Origin: Paludibacteraceae bacterium
GTDB taxonomy: Bacteria > Bacteroidota > Bacteroidia > Bacteroidales > Paludibacteraceae
Direction of reading: 5' to 3'
Assembly (NCBI GenBank): GCA_017630395.1
Contig: JAGBVI010000001.1
Location: 62,001 to 126,000, forward strand
DNA: 64,000 nt
Shown here: piece by piece, positions 7,603-19,101 of the stretch
How positions within the stretch are numbered: position 1 is the first letter of the stretch
Layout of the letters: every line of letters starts with the position of its first letter
Translations under genes and position numbers: made by a program
Notes under the pieces: model-generated
Told to the model about the DNA's origin: nothing
The model's database searches: none
Seen by the model: the letters and a program-made list of their open reading frames with translations, nothing else

Positions 7603-9459
7603 TTATCTGAACTTCCAAGGGTCTTTTACAGTAGTTGGAGCTGGTGGTTCATCGAACATCCAAGACGGGTCATCGTCAAAGTGTTTATATTGTTTCTTTA
7701 CATTTGCGTATGGGTCAACTTTCGGTACAGGAATGTTGTACTGTTTTGTATTCGTGTTTACTCCCATGTATCGTCTATGGGACATGCGACCAAACGCCAT
7801 AACATTGAATCGTCCATACTGTGCAAACTTAGCAGATAGAAGATGTTTTTCATCAGGGTCAAGTACATAATGGAAACGGTTCATTACTCTTTGAGGTTTA
7901 CCGTTTTCTTCTTCACCACAAACAATAAAGTAATCCTTTACCAAGTCACGATGAAGAGGGAATAATGCCCATGTCAATGACATTTCCAAGTCATCATGCC
8001 AATTAGTTTCAGCTTCCCATCGTCCATTAGGCTTACGAACAAAGTGATAAAGACTATCAAGGAATGCTTTATCATGAATGATTACTTGTCTTTTATCAGA
8101 AAGCCAATACTTCATGTTAGTAATAGCAGGACCGCGAGTATTCTGTGAGGAGTTTACACCAGCTCTACTCTTCTTGTTACCATCGTTACCAAAACATACG
8201 AAATGAGGGTATGCTTTATCAATATATAAACGGTCACACACTTGTCCACCGCAACCATTTCTTTCCACAACCATTACTGGTCTACCATACATGGTTGCAA
8301 TCTGTTCAACAATCTCTGTGAAAGCAGTTGGGTCAATTCTATTATTAGCATAACAAGCAACTTGTTCAATTTGGTTAAGGTCAGTAATGTCCATTACTTG
8401 AACAACAGAAGCATCTAAACCTACACCTTCTGAGACATCAACGCCCATAGTGTACACCCTATCATTTTCTGGAAGCTTCCAAATTTGGAGATAGCCATCC
8501 ATGTCACGGAGAATTGGGTCGGAGATGTCTTTTGTTATTTTTTCAAAGGTAATCTGTGGGAATGGGGAATTAGTAGCACCTAAGAATTTACACTCGTATT
8601 CTTGTTCAAAAATTTCAAGATTTCCAAAACAGTCGTCACGAATTGTTCGTTTTTTCCATTCTTCGTCACGACCAGGTACATCAGACCAGATAACTCGCTG
8701 AATCGCAAAATTATTTTTTCCATTCTCCGCATCGTCGTATAGTTTATGAAACAGATTACCAATACCATTAGGGGTAGATGATACGAACATTCGGGCATCT
8801 GGATTATTGGCGAGTGTCGGAGCAACGGCAGTCCAGAACTGTTGTGCGATTTCAGGAGCAACGAATGCGAACTCGTCTAAGATTAAGCAGCTTAATGAGT
8901 TACCACGAGGACCCTCTGCTGTTGTATTAGATGTAACAATAGACGACCCATTAGCTAATGTCATTGAAGATTTATTCCATTCGGTACATGGCTCTTTCAA
9001 CCAGTTAGGAAGCTCCTTATAAGCCTCTTTAATTCGTTTGAATAACATACGAGCAGTATCACCTTTATGAGCGCAAATAATAATAGATTGGTCTGGAAAG
9101 AAATTGGCAAGCCATAACGCATATACTGTCATTAGTGTTGACTTACCTGACTATCTGCTCTGGAGTGCTAAAATTCTTTTATGCTTCATCGAATCATCTA
9201 AAAACTTTTTTTGATAATCGCGCAATGGAATAGGTATTCGTTTTGGTTTACCGTCAACTGGGGTAATGATAATGAAGAAATTTTCTGCAAAATATGTAAT
9301 ATCGTTTTTACATTTATCATATGCTTCAACCATTTCTTCACTCCATTCAAACTTTGATTGTGCAGTTGGGAGTGTATGGTCTCCAAGGTAGTATTGCTCC
9401 TCAGCAACCATTTCCTTACCGAAGACTTCAAACTTTACTCTGTTTGTTTTTCTAGCCAT
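7603..9459 (-). CDS. terL: Terminase large subunit (TerL), with in-frame TAG in Walker A
   Basis: This is the packaging motor ATPase/nuclease. The N-terminal 102 codons and the C-terminal 509 share one frame interrupted only by TAG at 9151-9153. Read through, the junction is LALQSR-Q-SGKSTLMT, the Walker A P-loop with Gln at the place T4 gp17 has Gln (SRQLGKTT). Walker B is CLILDEFAFVAPE and the coupling motif SSTPNG follows. The C-terminal RNase H-like nuclease begins MGVDVSEGVGLDASVV with catalytic Asp residues and continues to a GGQV segment and a distal WHDDLEMS. Total 618 residues, normal for TerL. The standard code would give two fragments and no P-loop. Confidence 0.93.
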
Positions 9460-9474
9460 TGAGTATATTTAAGT

Positions 9475-9483
9475 TAAATAAAG
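9475..9483 (+). promoter_or_regulatory. Late-type TAAATAAAG box
   Basis: TAAATAAAG, 11 nt before ATG 9495, which opens the TAG-rich structural block. The divergent terL start is on the other side. Confidence 0.5.
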
Positions 9484-9494
9484 AATGAAAAATT

Positions 9495-12400
9495 ATGGCT
9501 CTTAAAAGATTTACATTCTCTAATGATTTGAAAGCAAAGGAATTAAATTATTGTGACGATTTCTTCTCCCTTAAAGGTGAAAAGATTACACCTTCTGATT
9601 CTTTTTCATTCAATTCTTACGAAGCGTTAAAGGGGGTTAATGATTTTAAAACTAATAATTATTCAAACTTATTTTTGACAAAAAAGTAGAAAATGTCTAA
9701 CTGGTTGCAAACTAATGCTTTATCTCATACTGATATAAAGGGCATCGTTTCTACTTTGGAGTGGAAAGATACAAATGGTAAATCTTGGTGGTTATATTTC
9801 AATGACAATTATAATGTTAAAGATTTGACAGTTGATGAGATTAAATGTTCTTTGGTTGATGTTAAATCAAAAAAACTTTACGGAAACCATATTTTTTATA
9901 TTGAGTTTTTGAACGAAATTAAATGTCGCATCTCTCATACATTTGCTGATTTTTCAATGGTGATGACTTGGGACGATGTAGCTGGATTGTTCAAGTTCAA
10001 AAGAGACGACGATTATGAATTTATATATCAGTTGGAAGGTGAGAAATTAAAATTGTTTGATAAGAGTGGAAAAGTTTTAACTTTTGAAGAACCCACTGAC
10101 AATGAAAAATCTCCACTAACATTTGTTGAAGATTCTGAGTGTGTTTGTTACATTTATAGTAATTTTTTAAATGTTGATTTTTATGAAGATTCATCTTGGG
10201 TTGGTTATGATACTAGCAATGGTATCACTTCCATTGATAAAAATAGAAGTATTCAAAACTTAGAAACATAGGCTTTAATACATCATCAATACAACAAAGA
10301 TGGAGGGTTTAATTTCATACCTTTGAAAAATAATTTGACATATAAAGGAAATTCAGTAAGGGGTAACAATACAAATTACTCTGATGATGATTATCCTGAT
10401 GTTGATTATAGAAATTATACTTCCATTAATAGCGGCTTAAACCAAGAAAAAGGTAAAGATGCAATAACTTTAAGTTTCAGTTTTGTTGACCAAGAATATG
10501 AAGTTAATGGGGGTCAAACACTAAGTTTCACTATTGATAAAAGCAAAGACGGAGAATTACCAACCTTATTTCCTTATAAAGAAATAAACATAAATGACAC
10601 CAAGTTTATTAAAAATGGTGCATTTGCGTCCAATGTTCCATTCTTTTCCGATAAAATTAAAATGATGTAGGATGGGAGTTTCATTGATGATAAAACTCCA
10701 AATAATGCAACGTATCTTTGTACTTGGCTTTATAAGAAAGACGAAAACTCAAAACCAATTTGGGTTGATAGATATTATTATCCTGATTTTATTTCTCGTG
10801 AAAATGCTTTATCTGGGGATAACAATTTTGAACAATCTTTTGATAATTACGTAAACTTAATTTCAGATAATAAAATTAACAATGCGGAGTAGATTAGAGA
10901 TAAAATAAAAAACGAAACATATTTTGATAAAATTTCTGATGTGATTATTAAAGAAGGTAGTACATATCATTATCAGAGAATATCTGATAGAATGGTCAAT
11001 CAGGTTTTGGATAAAATTGAAAAGACAAGAATTTCATCAATGATTTCTAAGTCAAATAAAGAACTAGATTTATTGCAATAGTTTTTATTTGATGGAAAAG
11101 AATACGGAAAAATAAAATACAATCAGTTTAATGATACGAATGTAATCAACATGAACTTTGACATCTTTTTGGACAGAACAAAAAAGATGGGTATACAATT
11201 GTTTGGAACGGATTATAAACACGGTTTTAACATTCAGAATCGTAAAGATTTAGTACCATTTCATTATTATGCGACAAATGAAGTGATTTATCTTTTGAAT
11301 AATAAATTTGAAACTGTACATCAGTTTGATTTCAGTACGAAATATTCGGATGAAAAGATACAAAAGATGATATTAGGTGAAGTATTTGATGATGTTGTTA
11401 TTATAACAAATGAATATAAAACCGTTAATAAAATTACAACAGTCACCAATGTCTTTATGAATATATTCACCTACGACTTATAGCTTAAACAAAAACTTAG
11501 TCTTAAAGATGATATATATAGTGAAATTGGAAATAATTTAATCAATGCCAATATATTTGAAAAAGCTATATTGTTTGAGAATAACATTTATCTTCCATTT
11601 TCAAATGGGATACTTAAAGTTGTGATGTCTCCTAATTCGAAGGATAAAAACTTATTATTATCAAGTGGTGGAAGAGAAGTAGGAAAGTGGGATAAAGAGA
11701 CACATAGTGTTGCTTTTAGACTTTTGAGAAATGATGAATACCAAAAGGGATTCATTGGTGAAAGTGATGTAAAAAATATTTATATTGATGAAGATGGAAC
11801 GATTTATGCGTTAGACTTTGATAAATTTACAATTTCTTCTGATGGAGAAACTTTATATGGAATTGTGATAGATTCCAAAGAAATATCTACCGATATTACA
11901 GGTGAATGGGTTGAAGTTGAAGAACTTTATGATGAGATTGGGTAGACTAATACTAATAAACCAACAAAAAAATATAAAAATACTTTCTACATTGTACATC
12001 AATCGCTTGCCAAATTGTATGGAGGTATTGAAAAATCAAAATATAAAGAATTTGTATCTGAAAATAGCATAGATATGATACAAATTAATAAATTGGGTGA
12101 AATGTGTCTTATACGAAACTTTACCAATGACGGTGAAAGAAAGCGTATGCAAGTTTTTGATAAGACAAAATAGCTCATTTTTGAATATGATTTGAGCTTA
12201 TATGATACTGTTCATTCGTTAGATTCGTATACATTTATAGATGAAAAACAAAAAGAACATGTTTGTTTTACAGCAGTGATGTCAAGTGGTCTTGAAATGA
12301 ATAGAATAACTTACATTAGCGATAGTGCATCTGTCACTGTGTCAAAAATGTCAATTCCCACAAGGAATATTGATGTGATAACAAGAACAACAACATATAT

Positions 12401-13286
12401 TCCAAGATTTGATGCGGATGGTAATGCTATTGTAGATGGGAATGGAGAGATGGTTTTTGATTATACTGTTGAAGAATCAAGATAGAAAAAAGATGTTGCT
12501 GGATTCCCATATGGGAAAAAATCATCATTGTTTGAAACGGTTAATAGTGTAAGAAGTATTTCAACTCTTGATAACAATGCACTCTTTTTTAATTTATTTG
12601 TTCCATCAAAGTTTATATATGACAATAAAGCCACGATTAAATTACCTTTGGATGATGTTCAAACAGGTTGGTATAATTTCAACATTTATGTTGATTTAGA
12701 GTCTGCTATTTTTGAACTGAAGATTAACGATGAGATTTACGAGGTTATTAAAGATGGTAAACATTATAAAAATTCAAACGGAACACTTGTCGTGGATGAT
12801 GAAATTGATATGAGTTGGTTTAAACCATACATTTCCGCAAATGATACCATTTTCAATACAACTTATTATGTTGGTGTTGTTGGTAAAAAATATGGAACGA
12901 TTTTGAATAATGTATTAAAAAATGGAGCAGAAGACCCATATATATCAAAAAACACTAAGATTGAGAATGTTCATTTATATACCAAAAAATTAAATTTCCA
13001 TCAGTATCAAGCTATGAGAATGCGCGGAACCAAAATTAATAAACTAATTTTGACACTTCCGTGTGGTAATAGAAATTGTATTGATGAAATGATTAGATAT
13101 TTTAAGTATGTCGCTACACAATCTGTATCAAATAACATCAAAATAACTATTGCAGGAACTGGTTTACAAACGGAAGGTTAGTTCAATTAGTTGAGAAAAG
13201 AACTTATGACCACATTGGAAAATAACAAAGATTGTCTAATTAAGATTAGAGATATTGAATTTATAGAAAGTGAAGATGATGTATAA
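9495..13286 (+). CDS. Giant virion structural protein (1,263 aa), about 11 in-frame TAGs
   Basis: One frame runs from ATG 9495 to TAA 13284-13286 broken only by TAG codons (for example 9687, 10269, 10668, 11481, 11943, 12483, 13179, 13188). The standard code would chop it into about nine pieces. It is rich in Asn, Lys, Asp and aromatic residues. Several stretches have the strand-turn-strand look of beta-propeller blades (NNIYLPFSNGILKVVMS, VKNIYIDEDGTIYALD). I do not recognise a named family. Size, late box and position next to terminase and neck-like genes suggest a baseplate, fibre or tail component. It overlaps the next gene by 11 nt. Confidence 0.75.
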
Positions 13287-15327
13287 TTACGAAAAAAAGT
13301 ATTGGAGTAGTGGAGAATATTCTCTTAGAGGACAATCTTATGAAGGATATGTCGGAATTAGAAAAGGCAACGGATATGTATTTGATACAAATGAACCGTT
13401 GGTCAAAAATGATACATTTAGTGTTCAATTCAACAGTAGTAAAAACTTCTTTGATAGAATTCTTGATGATGATTTACAACTTCCACATTCGAAAAAAGAG
13501 ATTCAATACCAAAATAACGACTTTTTACACAAAAATACACTTAGAAATATAATAATCAATTTATCAGAAAATAACGATTATATTTTTAAGTGCAGTTCAA
13601 TCAGCAACACTTCATTACCAGCAGCTAGAAATTGCATGTTATATACTGGTAATTCAAATAATGTTTTTGACTGTTCAAAGCTGACTTCTGAATCTAAGTT
13701 TTCAAGTTCCAATTACTTTAATGATATTATCGCAACTGAAACTTGCGTTACTAGTGTAGATTGTGTTGACGGATGTAAGAGAGCTAATTTGTTATTATTT
13801 TTTGGATTTAGAGATAAAATAATCATTTTGAAACATGTCTATTATCCTTCAGATTTTGACAAGAATACTGAACAATTAGATTTTAACAAAGCATTGGTAA
13901 TTGATAAGGTTGACATTAATAAAAATAATTCAATTAAGTTCCTTAACATCAAATCAATAAAAGTTTCTGATAATCATCTATTTGTGGTTGATGAAAAATT
14001 ACATATGGTCGTCAGATATGATATAGAATTTTTAAGAACATCATGGGTTGACGGCGAAGATAATAAGAAAAATGTAAAGGTATTGGATGTGGTACAAGGA
14101 GAGGGTACTCTTGAAGATAAGGCTTATTTTAAGTCACCGTGTGCCATTGATGTGGATGAGAATTACATTTACGTTGCTGATGCTGGAAATGGTTGTATTA
14201 AAAAATACACGAGGTCTTTCAATTATATTAAAACTTTATGGAATGTTAGCTTGGGAGATTAGAAATTTCATACAATCACAGTTAATCCATTTTAGTTTAC
14301 GATGAGTGATGGTACGAGAATACCAAAAAACTCGTTGTGGGTATTCACAACGACTTCTAATTTCATATATTTGTATGTAATTTATGATAATCTTATGATT
14401 TTTTCACGAAGACTTGAAAAAGTTAAGATGTTTAAGCATAATAATTTAGGTGAAGAAACCATAATTTCTGTTAAATTTTCATTAACAAATTCAAATTATT
14501 ATTATGTATGTACAAATAGAAGAATTTTTAAGTTACATTTAACTAAACCATTTTTCCCATTTGCCACCATTAATTACAAAAAACAACGATTGAATTCATC
14601 CGAAAAAACAAATAGCAATTCTCTTAACTGGGGAGATACTTCAACGACATTAAATTGGGGCGAATTGGAACAATTAAACGATAAAACATCTATGGAGATA
14701 ATGGATAACAAAGCATTTTCTATTTGTGGATGTGATAAGTTTACAAAAATAAAAAATACAGATTATAGATGGTAGTTCAACGGAGATGTAATTTTTCACA
14801 TCGGTGGAATTTACGATTTATCTAACATTGATAAATCTTTTTAGGAAATAACATGGAGCGATGTTCATTCGTCTTCCGCTAAAAAGCATAGTGGCATTTT
14901 TGTATATACAGAACCATAGACGAACTTATCTGCGATAGCAAATACACATTTTAGAGTTTATACATCTGATTAGATGGAGAGTATTCATCATGATGAATAC
15001 ATAAATGCTTAGACTTTTAATAAAATTGTTTACAAATTAGCGTATAATCTTATAAACTTAAAGAATCAGATAATAGGTCGTTTTGTTGGTGCTTATAATT
15101 CAGACGGTATAATGGTGTTTGACCAACTTGAATACGATGACTTTTTTTAGAAATTGACGATGCAAAATATAGATGACCTGTTTGTTCATGAAAATGAACA
15201 AATTTCAATCATAGTTAATAGAATTTTTGAAAGAATTTACGACACATAGGAACAATTATTAAACCGCCTCAAAGCAAAATATAGAGCAATTTCTTCATTC
15301 ACGAATAATTCAATACAAGTAATTTAA
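13276..15327 (+). CDS. NHL-repeat-like virion protein (683 aa), about 9 in-frame TAGs
   Basis: The frame runs from ATG 13276 to TAA 15325-15327 through TAGs at 14260, 14773 and several more between 14840 and 15250. A short region around residues 290-320 (SPCAIDVDENYIYVADAGNG) is a textbook NHL/six-bladed propeller repeat, and a weaker blade (KSIKVSDNHLFVVDEKLHMV) precedes it. The C-terminal third is helical. It starts inside the 3' end of the giant protein gene, so the two are probably made together. TAG density rises sharply in the last 550 nt. Confidence 0.7.
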
Positions 15328-15329
15328 TT

Positions 15330-16475
15330 ATGGAAAACCCTTACTGTAAGTATAATGCAAAGAATTGGTTGGAGGATAATCCAATTTCTTATGATTAGAG
15401 AAAAGAAATGTTTCCTGGGCTTACACCAGATAAATGCGCCAACATTTAGGGTGGTATCGCTACATCTGGTAATTATGACCAAGTTACATATGATAACTAG
15501 ATTTATAGTTACATTGCTGAAAATGGTTTACCTTGTTGGTATTATCCTTATCTTTTTCAAGAAGAGAAGATGGAAGAGTTTACTGGGGAACACAATAGTG
15601 CTGGATATGCCAGACCTATTGAGGTTCTTATGGTGCTTGAAATAAAGGATACTCCATCTTGGGTTAGCGGATTGGGTATAGAAAATGATGATACTGTTAC
15701 AGGTTGGCTTCATATAAGAAGTTTTAAGGAAAAGATTTATCCCATTCTTGATAATAAACTAGATGAAAGAAATGAAGATTATAGTTCAATTTATTCAAAA
15801 AATCCTTGGATTTCAAAATCTCATCTTAAAAAAATTCAACCAAAACCAAAAGATTGTTTCCAAATTTTAACAATCGCGTGCGATAGAGAGTGGGATAAAG
15901 GGGCAAAAATATGGGAGATTACTAATATAGAAGATGAACTTATTTCAGAAAAGTTAAATCCTGCAATGGGTCACTATGTGTGGAAAATTACAGCAAAACG
16001 GTATCGTTATTCATTTGAGTATGGTATGTCTAGCCTTGATGAAAAATCTAAGGATAACCCATTATTGGGTGAAATGGGAGAAATAGGAAATCATCAGGTC
16101 TATGAGAACGATATAGTTAGAATGTATCTTGAGCAATCTAAAATAGTTAAAGAGGATGACCTTTCCATGTCAATTTATACAGAAGATGACGAAGTATTGG
16201 AATCAGAACTGAATGTTAAAATCGTGGGCTATGAGAAAAAATACTCACAAGATGAGGTTTGTGAAGATGCAAAAAATGAAGTTTTTAATATGTAGTGTCA
16301 CGATTCAGAGATTTATTCTCACGAAGATGGAATTTTCATAGGTTTTTAGCAAGGATAGGATAATGAATTAAATGATGAAAAACATGTTTTTGAATAGGAA
16401 AAAACTTATTCAAACAGAATAAATGATAAAAATGTGGACATTTTATCTAACGTCGATAGTGGAGGTTTCTTTTGA
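15330..16475 (+). CDS. Neck/connector-like structural protein (381 aa), 7 in-frame TAGs
   Basis: ATG 15330 lies 2 nt after the previous TAA; the frame runs through TAGs near 15396, 15447, 15498, 16293 and three beyond to TGA 16473-16475. The middle has the order seen in T4 gp14-type neck and connector proteins: RPIEVLMVLEI, a DCFQILTIACDREWDKGAKI block ('gD.iql...rpG...wev..v'), and MGHYVWKITAKRYRYSFE ('lGhyvWrl..kR.dys'). Length is above gp14 (256 aa) because of an acidic tail. The role in head-tail joining is moderate-confidence inference. Confidence 0.5.
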
Positions 16476-17110
16476 TGAATGCGATGCAAACATTAGATGA
16501 TGTAAAAAAGGCAATAGAAAGTATAAAGAAAAAGAAGTCGTCTTTAAGAGCCAAAACGCCTGTATTATATTCGTCATTTTCCAATGATTATAAGAAACAT
16601 GACTGGTCTTAGCATTATATTGAAACATAGGAATTAAAAAAGATTGCCAATAAAAGTGCAATTGGTGTTATAAGAAAAGCAAGAGATTTAAAGAAAATAA
16701 AGGTTATTGGAAAAAAAGATAATCATTTTTATTATTCAAAAATGAATGTAAAGGGATTGTTCATTCTCTAGGAGATGATGTGTCTTACAGATGATGAATT
16801 TTGGACAAAAAAATATCGTGTCACTAAAAAACAAAAGAAAAAAAGGAAAAAAATAAAATATATTCCTTTTTATTTTGATTCAAAATATTTAGGTAGGTGT
16901 TATATTTGTTCTCATCCAGAATCTTTGTCGTGGAAACGAGAACTCGTAACAGAATACTTACAAGATAAGCATTATATTTTTGACGAGACAAATAAATTCG
17001 GAAAACCTTTACAGATTGTAAGAAAATTTATTGAAAAAAGTTTAATAAAAGGATAGGTTGAGAAATGGGATTATCACTTTCATAGATTTCTGACGAAAAC
17101 GACTAAATAA
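16475..17110 (+). CDS. Lys-rich structural-operon protein (211 aa), 4 in-frame TAGs
   Basis: ATG 16475 overlaps the previous TGA (TGATG). The frame crosses TAGs near 16610, 16628, 16769 and 17054 and ends at TAA 17108-17110. It is very basic (a KKQKKKRKKIKY run) and has a possible zinc site CYICSH around residue 140. I do not recognise it. Coupling to the neck-like gene suggests a small head or neck component. Confidence 0.55.
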
Positions 17111-17113
17111 AAG
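17104..17113 (+). promoter_or_regulatory. Late-type TAAATAAAAG box
   Basis: TAAATAAAAG overlaps the stop of the previous gene and lies 16 nt before ATG 17130. Confidence 0.45.
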
Positions 17114-17129
17114 TGCGAGTATTATTGTT

Positions 17130-17876
17130 ATGGAAAAAAAAGTTCAAGGAAGTAAAGAATGGATGAACTACATACAGGGTGGTGATGCAACAGACGGACA
17201 GTGTATGTTTAGTTCTGAATCGTATTATGATTCATTTTGGGAAGATGCAGCACATGGTGTTGCTATTATTTCAGAATCAGGTGAAGTAATTGATGCTAAC
17301 CCTGCTTTCTGTCAGTTGCTCGACATTCCTTATAATGAAGCATGTGGTCTCCACATCAGAGATTTTGTTGCTGATGGTGCTTGGAGAGAAGACATGAGAA
17401 CCATTGATACCATTGCTATTGGCAGACTTGGTGAGATAACAACGGAAGAAAGATGGAAGTATCATCTCAATAACAACGGCCCATTCATTCCTGTTCGTAT
17501 TCGTGCTATCCGTATTCCTACGAACCGTGCTCAAGCATTCCAACACATTATTCTCCATGTATATGACCTTCGTTCCTCACGATATGATGCTCAGGGAACA
17601 AATTGGAGCAATAAGACCTGGCCTGAGATTGGTAAGGAAGTTCTTATGAATCACTTTGGTAAGGTTGCCTTTGTTCTTACTACACTTATCACACTTCTTG
17701 CATTGAATGGTTCTCTTGGCGAAACTATTGATAAAGTAATCAAAACATGGGGTGAAAGAAATCGTCCTGTATATATTGAAAAACAACAGACTACACCTAC
17801 TCACATAACACCTAATCCTCCACCTAAGCAAACAGGTGTTCTTCCCCAATCGGCTGATACTACCGAAGAACAATGA
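17130..17876 (+). CDS. Membrane-anchored PAS-domain protein (248 aa)
   Basis: Residues about 28-145 form a PAS domain: HGVAIISESGEVIDANPAFC, LLDIPYNEACGLHIRDFV, then strands with PVRIRAIRIPTNRA and HIILHVYDLRSS. A single membrane segment follows (VAFVLTTLITLLALNGSLG, about 185-203), then a Pro/Thr-rich tail ending in acidic residues. There is no kinase, cyclase or HTH output domain, so it is a sensor-like or adaptor module, with PAS probably cytoplasmic. It follows the late structural block under its own late-type box and precedes a terminator. PAS proteins are uncommon in phages; a role in lysis timing or superinfection sensing is speculation. Confidence 0.7.
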   Translation: MEKKVQGSKEWMNYIQGGDATDGQCMFSSESYYDSFWEDAAHGVAIISESGEVIDANPAFCQLLDIPYNEACGLHIRDFVADGAWREDMRTIDTIAIGRLGEITTEERWKYHLNNNGPFIPVRIRAIRIPTNRAQAFQHIILHVYDLRSSRYDAQGTNWSNKTWPEIGKEVLMNHFGKVAFVLTTLITLLALNGSLGETIDKVIKTWGERNRPVYIEKQQTTPTHITPNPPPKQTGVLPQSADTTEEQ

Positions 17877-17880
17877 CAAT

Positions 17881-17916
17881 AAAAAGACCCTCTCATTTCT
17901 GAGAGGGTTTATCTTT
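17881..17916. terminator. Rho-independent terminator
   Basis: ACCCTCTCA / TGAGAGGGT stem with A- and T-rich flanks between convergent genes. Confidence 0.8.
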
Positions 17917-17923
17917 TATATTA

Positions 17924-18121
17924 TCAAAACAAATTACGGTTCTTCATGTACCACCATCCAACTTCAATTTCAAATTCCTTTTGAGTAGAAACTTTACCAA
18001 TCTTGAACTTGGAAAGGACATCAGGGCTTTCCTTATCCCATGACTTAGAAACTTCAACAGAATCCTTGCCATCGTAAATGAAATCGTACCCTTCAATGTG
18101 TGTAGTAAAATTCTTATCCAT
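17924..18121 (-). CDS. Hypothetical protein (65 aa)
   Basis: No family recognised. It is mixed alpha/beta and ends EVGWWYMKNRNLF-TGA. Its start is 2 nt past the stop of the next gene upstream, so it is the last gene of a leftward operon with the RecB-like nuclease. Confidence 0.5.
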   Translation of the reverse strand: MDKNFTTHIEGYDFIYDGKDSVEVSKSWDKESPDVLSKFKIGKVSTQKEFEIEVGWWYMKNRNLF

Positions 18122-18123
18122 TA

Positions 18124-18354
18124 TTAATCTTCGTTATCTATTAGTTCGTTATCAATATATTCAAAGACATCAGGGAAAGAAGTACGAGGATTGTCACCGT
18201 TTAGAATCTCATCAATTGCTTCACAAATCTTGTCAATTCTTTCACTGAGTTCATCGTCCTCAATTTCTTCAATGATGTCTGCCAACTTTTCAGAAATAGT
18301 ATCTAAGTTATCGTACTGTTTCTGCAAACTTTTTCTTACCGTATTTATTTTCAT
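18124..18354 (-). CDS. Small coiled-coil protein (76 aa)
   Basis: Largely one helix with heptad spacing (LQKQYDNLDTISEKLADII) and a net negative charge. It lies 4 nt downstream of the RecB-like nuclease gene. Function not recognised. Confidence 0.5.
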   Translation of the reverse strand: MKINTVRKSLQKQYDNLDTISEKLADIIEEIEDDELSERIDKICEAIDEILNGDNPRTSFPDVFEYIDNELIDNED

Positions 18355-18358
18355 AATT

Positions 18359-19051
18359 TTAATGTAGCATATTTTTCTTATACCATTTGAGCATCATACG
18401 AACTTCGTACTCCATATAATTACCAGGTATATAATTCCATTTATCATCTTTCAAGTGCATAAGGAAGATTTTTCTACATTTTTTTCCTGTTCTTAATGAA
18501 AAAAGATACGCATAGAGTGATAATTGTAAACAGTAGAGGTTGTAATTGCAATCTGAAAGGTGAGAAACAGGGTCTAATAATCTATCGCCATACTTGGAAC
18601 AGAAGTCAATACTCTTATTAGTTTTGAAATCACCAACAGAGAATTCATAATCGTTATGTTCAATAATCAAGTCTGCTGTCCCTGCTACTTTATACTCATC
18701 TACCCACAACAATTCCTCAGAGTAGACTTTCAAAGCCTTCATGAAATCTTCTGTGGTAATGAGATTGAAACTCTCATACAAACTTGAATAACCCTCCTCC
18801 TTAGTACCATGAAGAACATAATTCTCCATAAGCAAGTGAACATTAGTACCATAGTCACATGCTTTTTTACTATTGGCTTTCCACAAAGCCTTTACCTCAT
18901 CTACTGACACACCTAACTTCTTAGCCTTCAATGCAGCAAACTTATTCTCATCAAAAGGCTTCTAAAACTTGTGTAGGAAAGTAGTACCACTAATGTACTC
19001 CTCTCCTTTTTCATTAAAGTATTGGTGTGTGTCTTCCTTAAAAGTTACCAT
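18359..19051 (-). CDS. RecB-like PD-(D/E)xK nuclease (230 aa), TAG readthrough near N-terminus
   Basis: Reading TAG 18962-18964 as Gln extends the frame to ATG 19051 and gives the N-terminus typical of this family (ISGTTFLHKF-Q-KPFDENK, compare 'SvTtll.kf..pFd'). The catalytic core is AGTADLII...EFSVGDFKTNK, the D-x(n)-(D)FKT PD-(D/E)xK signature, then QLSLYAYLFS, the usual motif after it. The likely role is an exonuclease in recombination or host DNA degradation. It is transcribed from a divergent GAAC promoter whose TATAAT lies 7 nt before the ATG. Confidence 0.75.
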
Positions 19052-19058
19052 AGTTATT

Positions 19059-19073
19059 ATTATACACCTGTTC
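19059..19073 (-). promoter_or_regulatory. GAAC-N5-TATAAT promoter (leftward)
   Basis: On the minus strand GAACAGGTGTATAAT, 7 nt before ATG 19051. The GAAC boxes of this and the rightward promoter at 19081 form the palindrome GTTCTAAAAAAGAAC. Confidence 0.65.
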
Positions 19074-19080
19074 TAAAAAA

Positions 19081-19095
19081 GAACTATGGTATAAT
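19081..19095 (+). promoter_or_regulatory. GAAC-N5-TATAAT promoter (rightward)
   Basis: GAACTATGGTATAAT, then 6 nt, then ATG 19102; predicted leaderless. Confidence 0.7.
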
Positions 19096-19101
19096 GTAAT
19101 C

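Noticed and set aside
9495..17110. Cluster of short ORFs that could be a decayed pseudogene region
   Set aside because: All breaks are TAG; no TAA, TGA or frameshift interrupts the joined frames, and the codon pattern is continuous.
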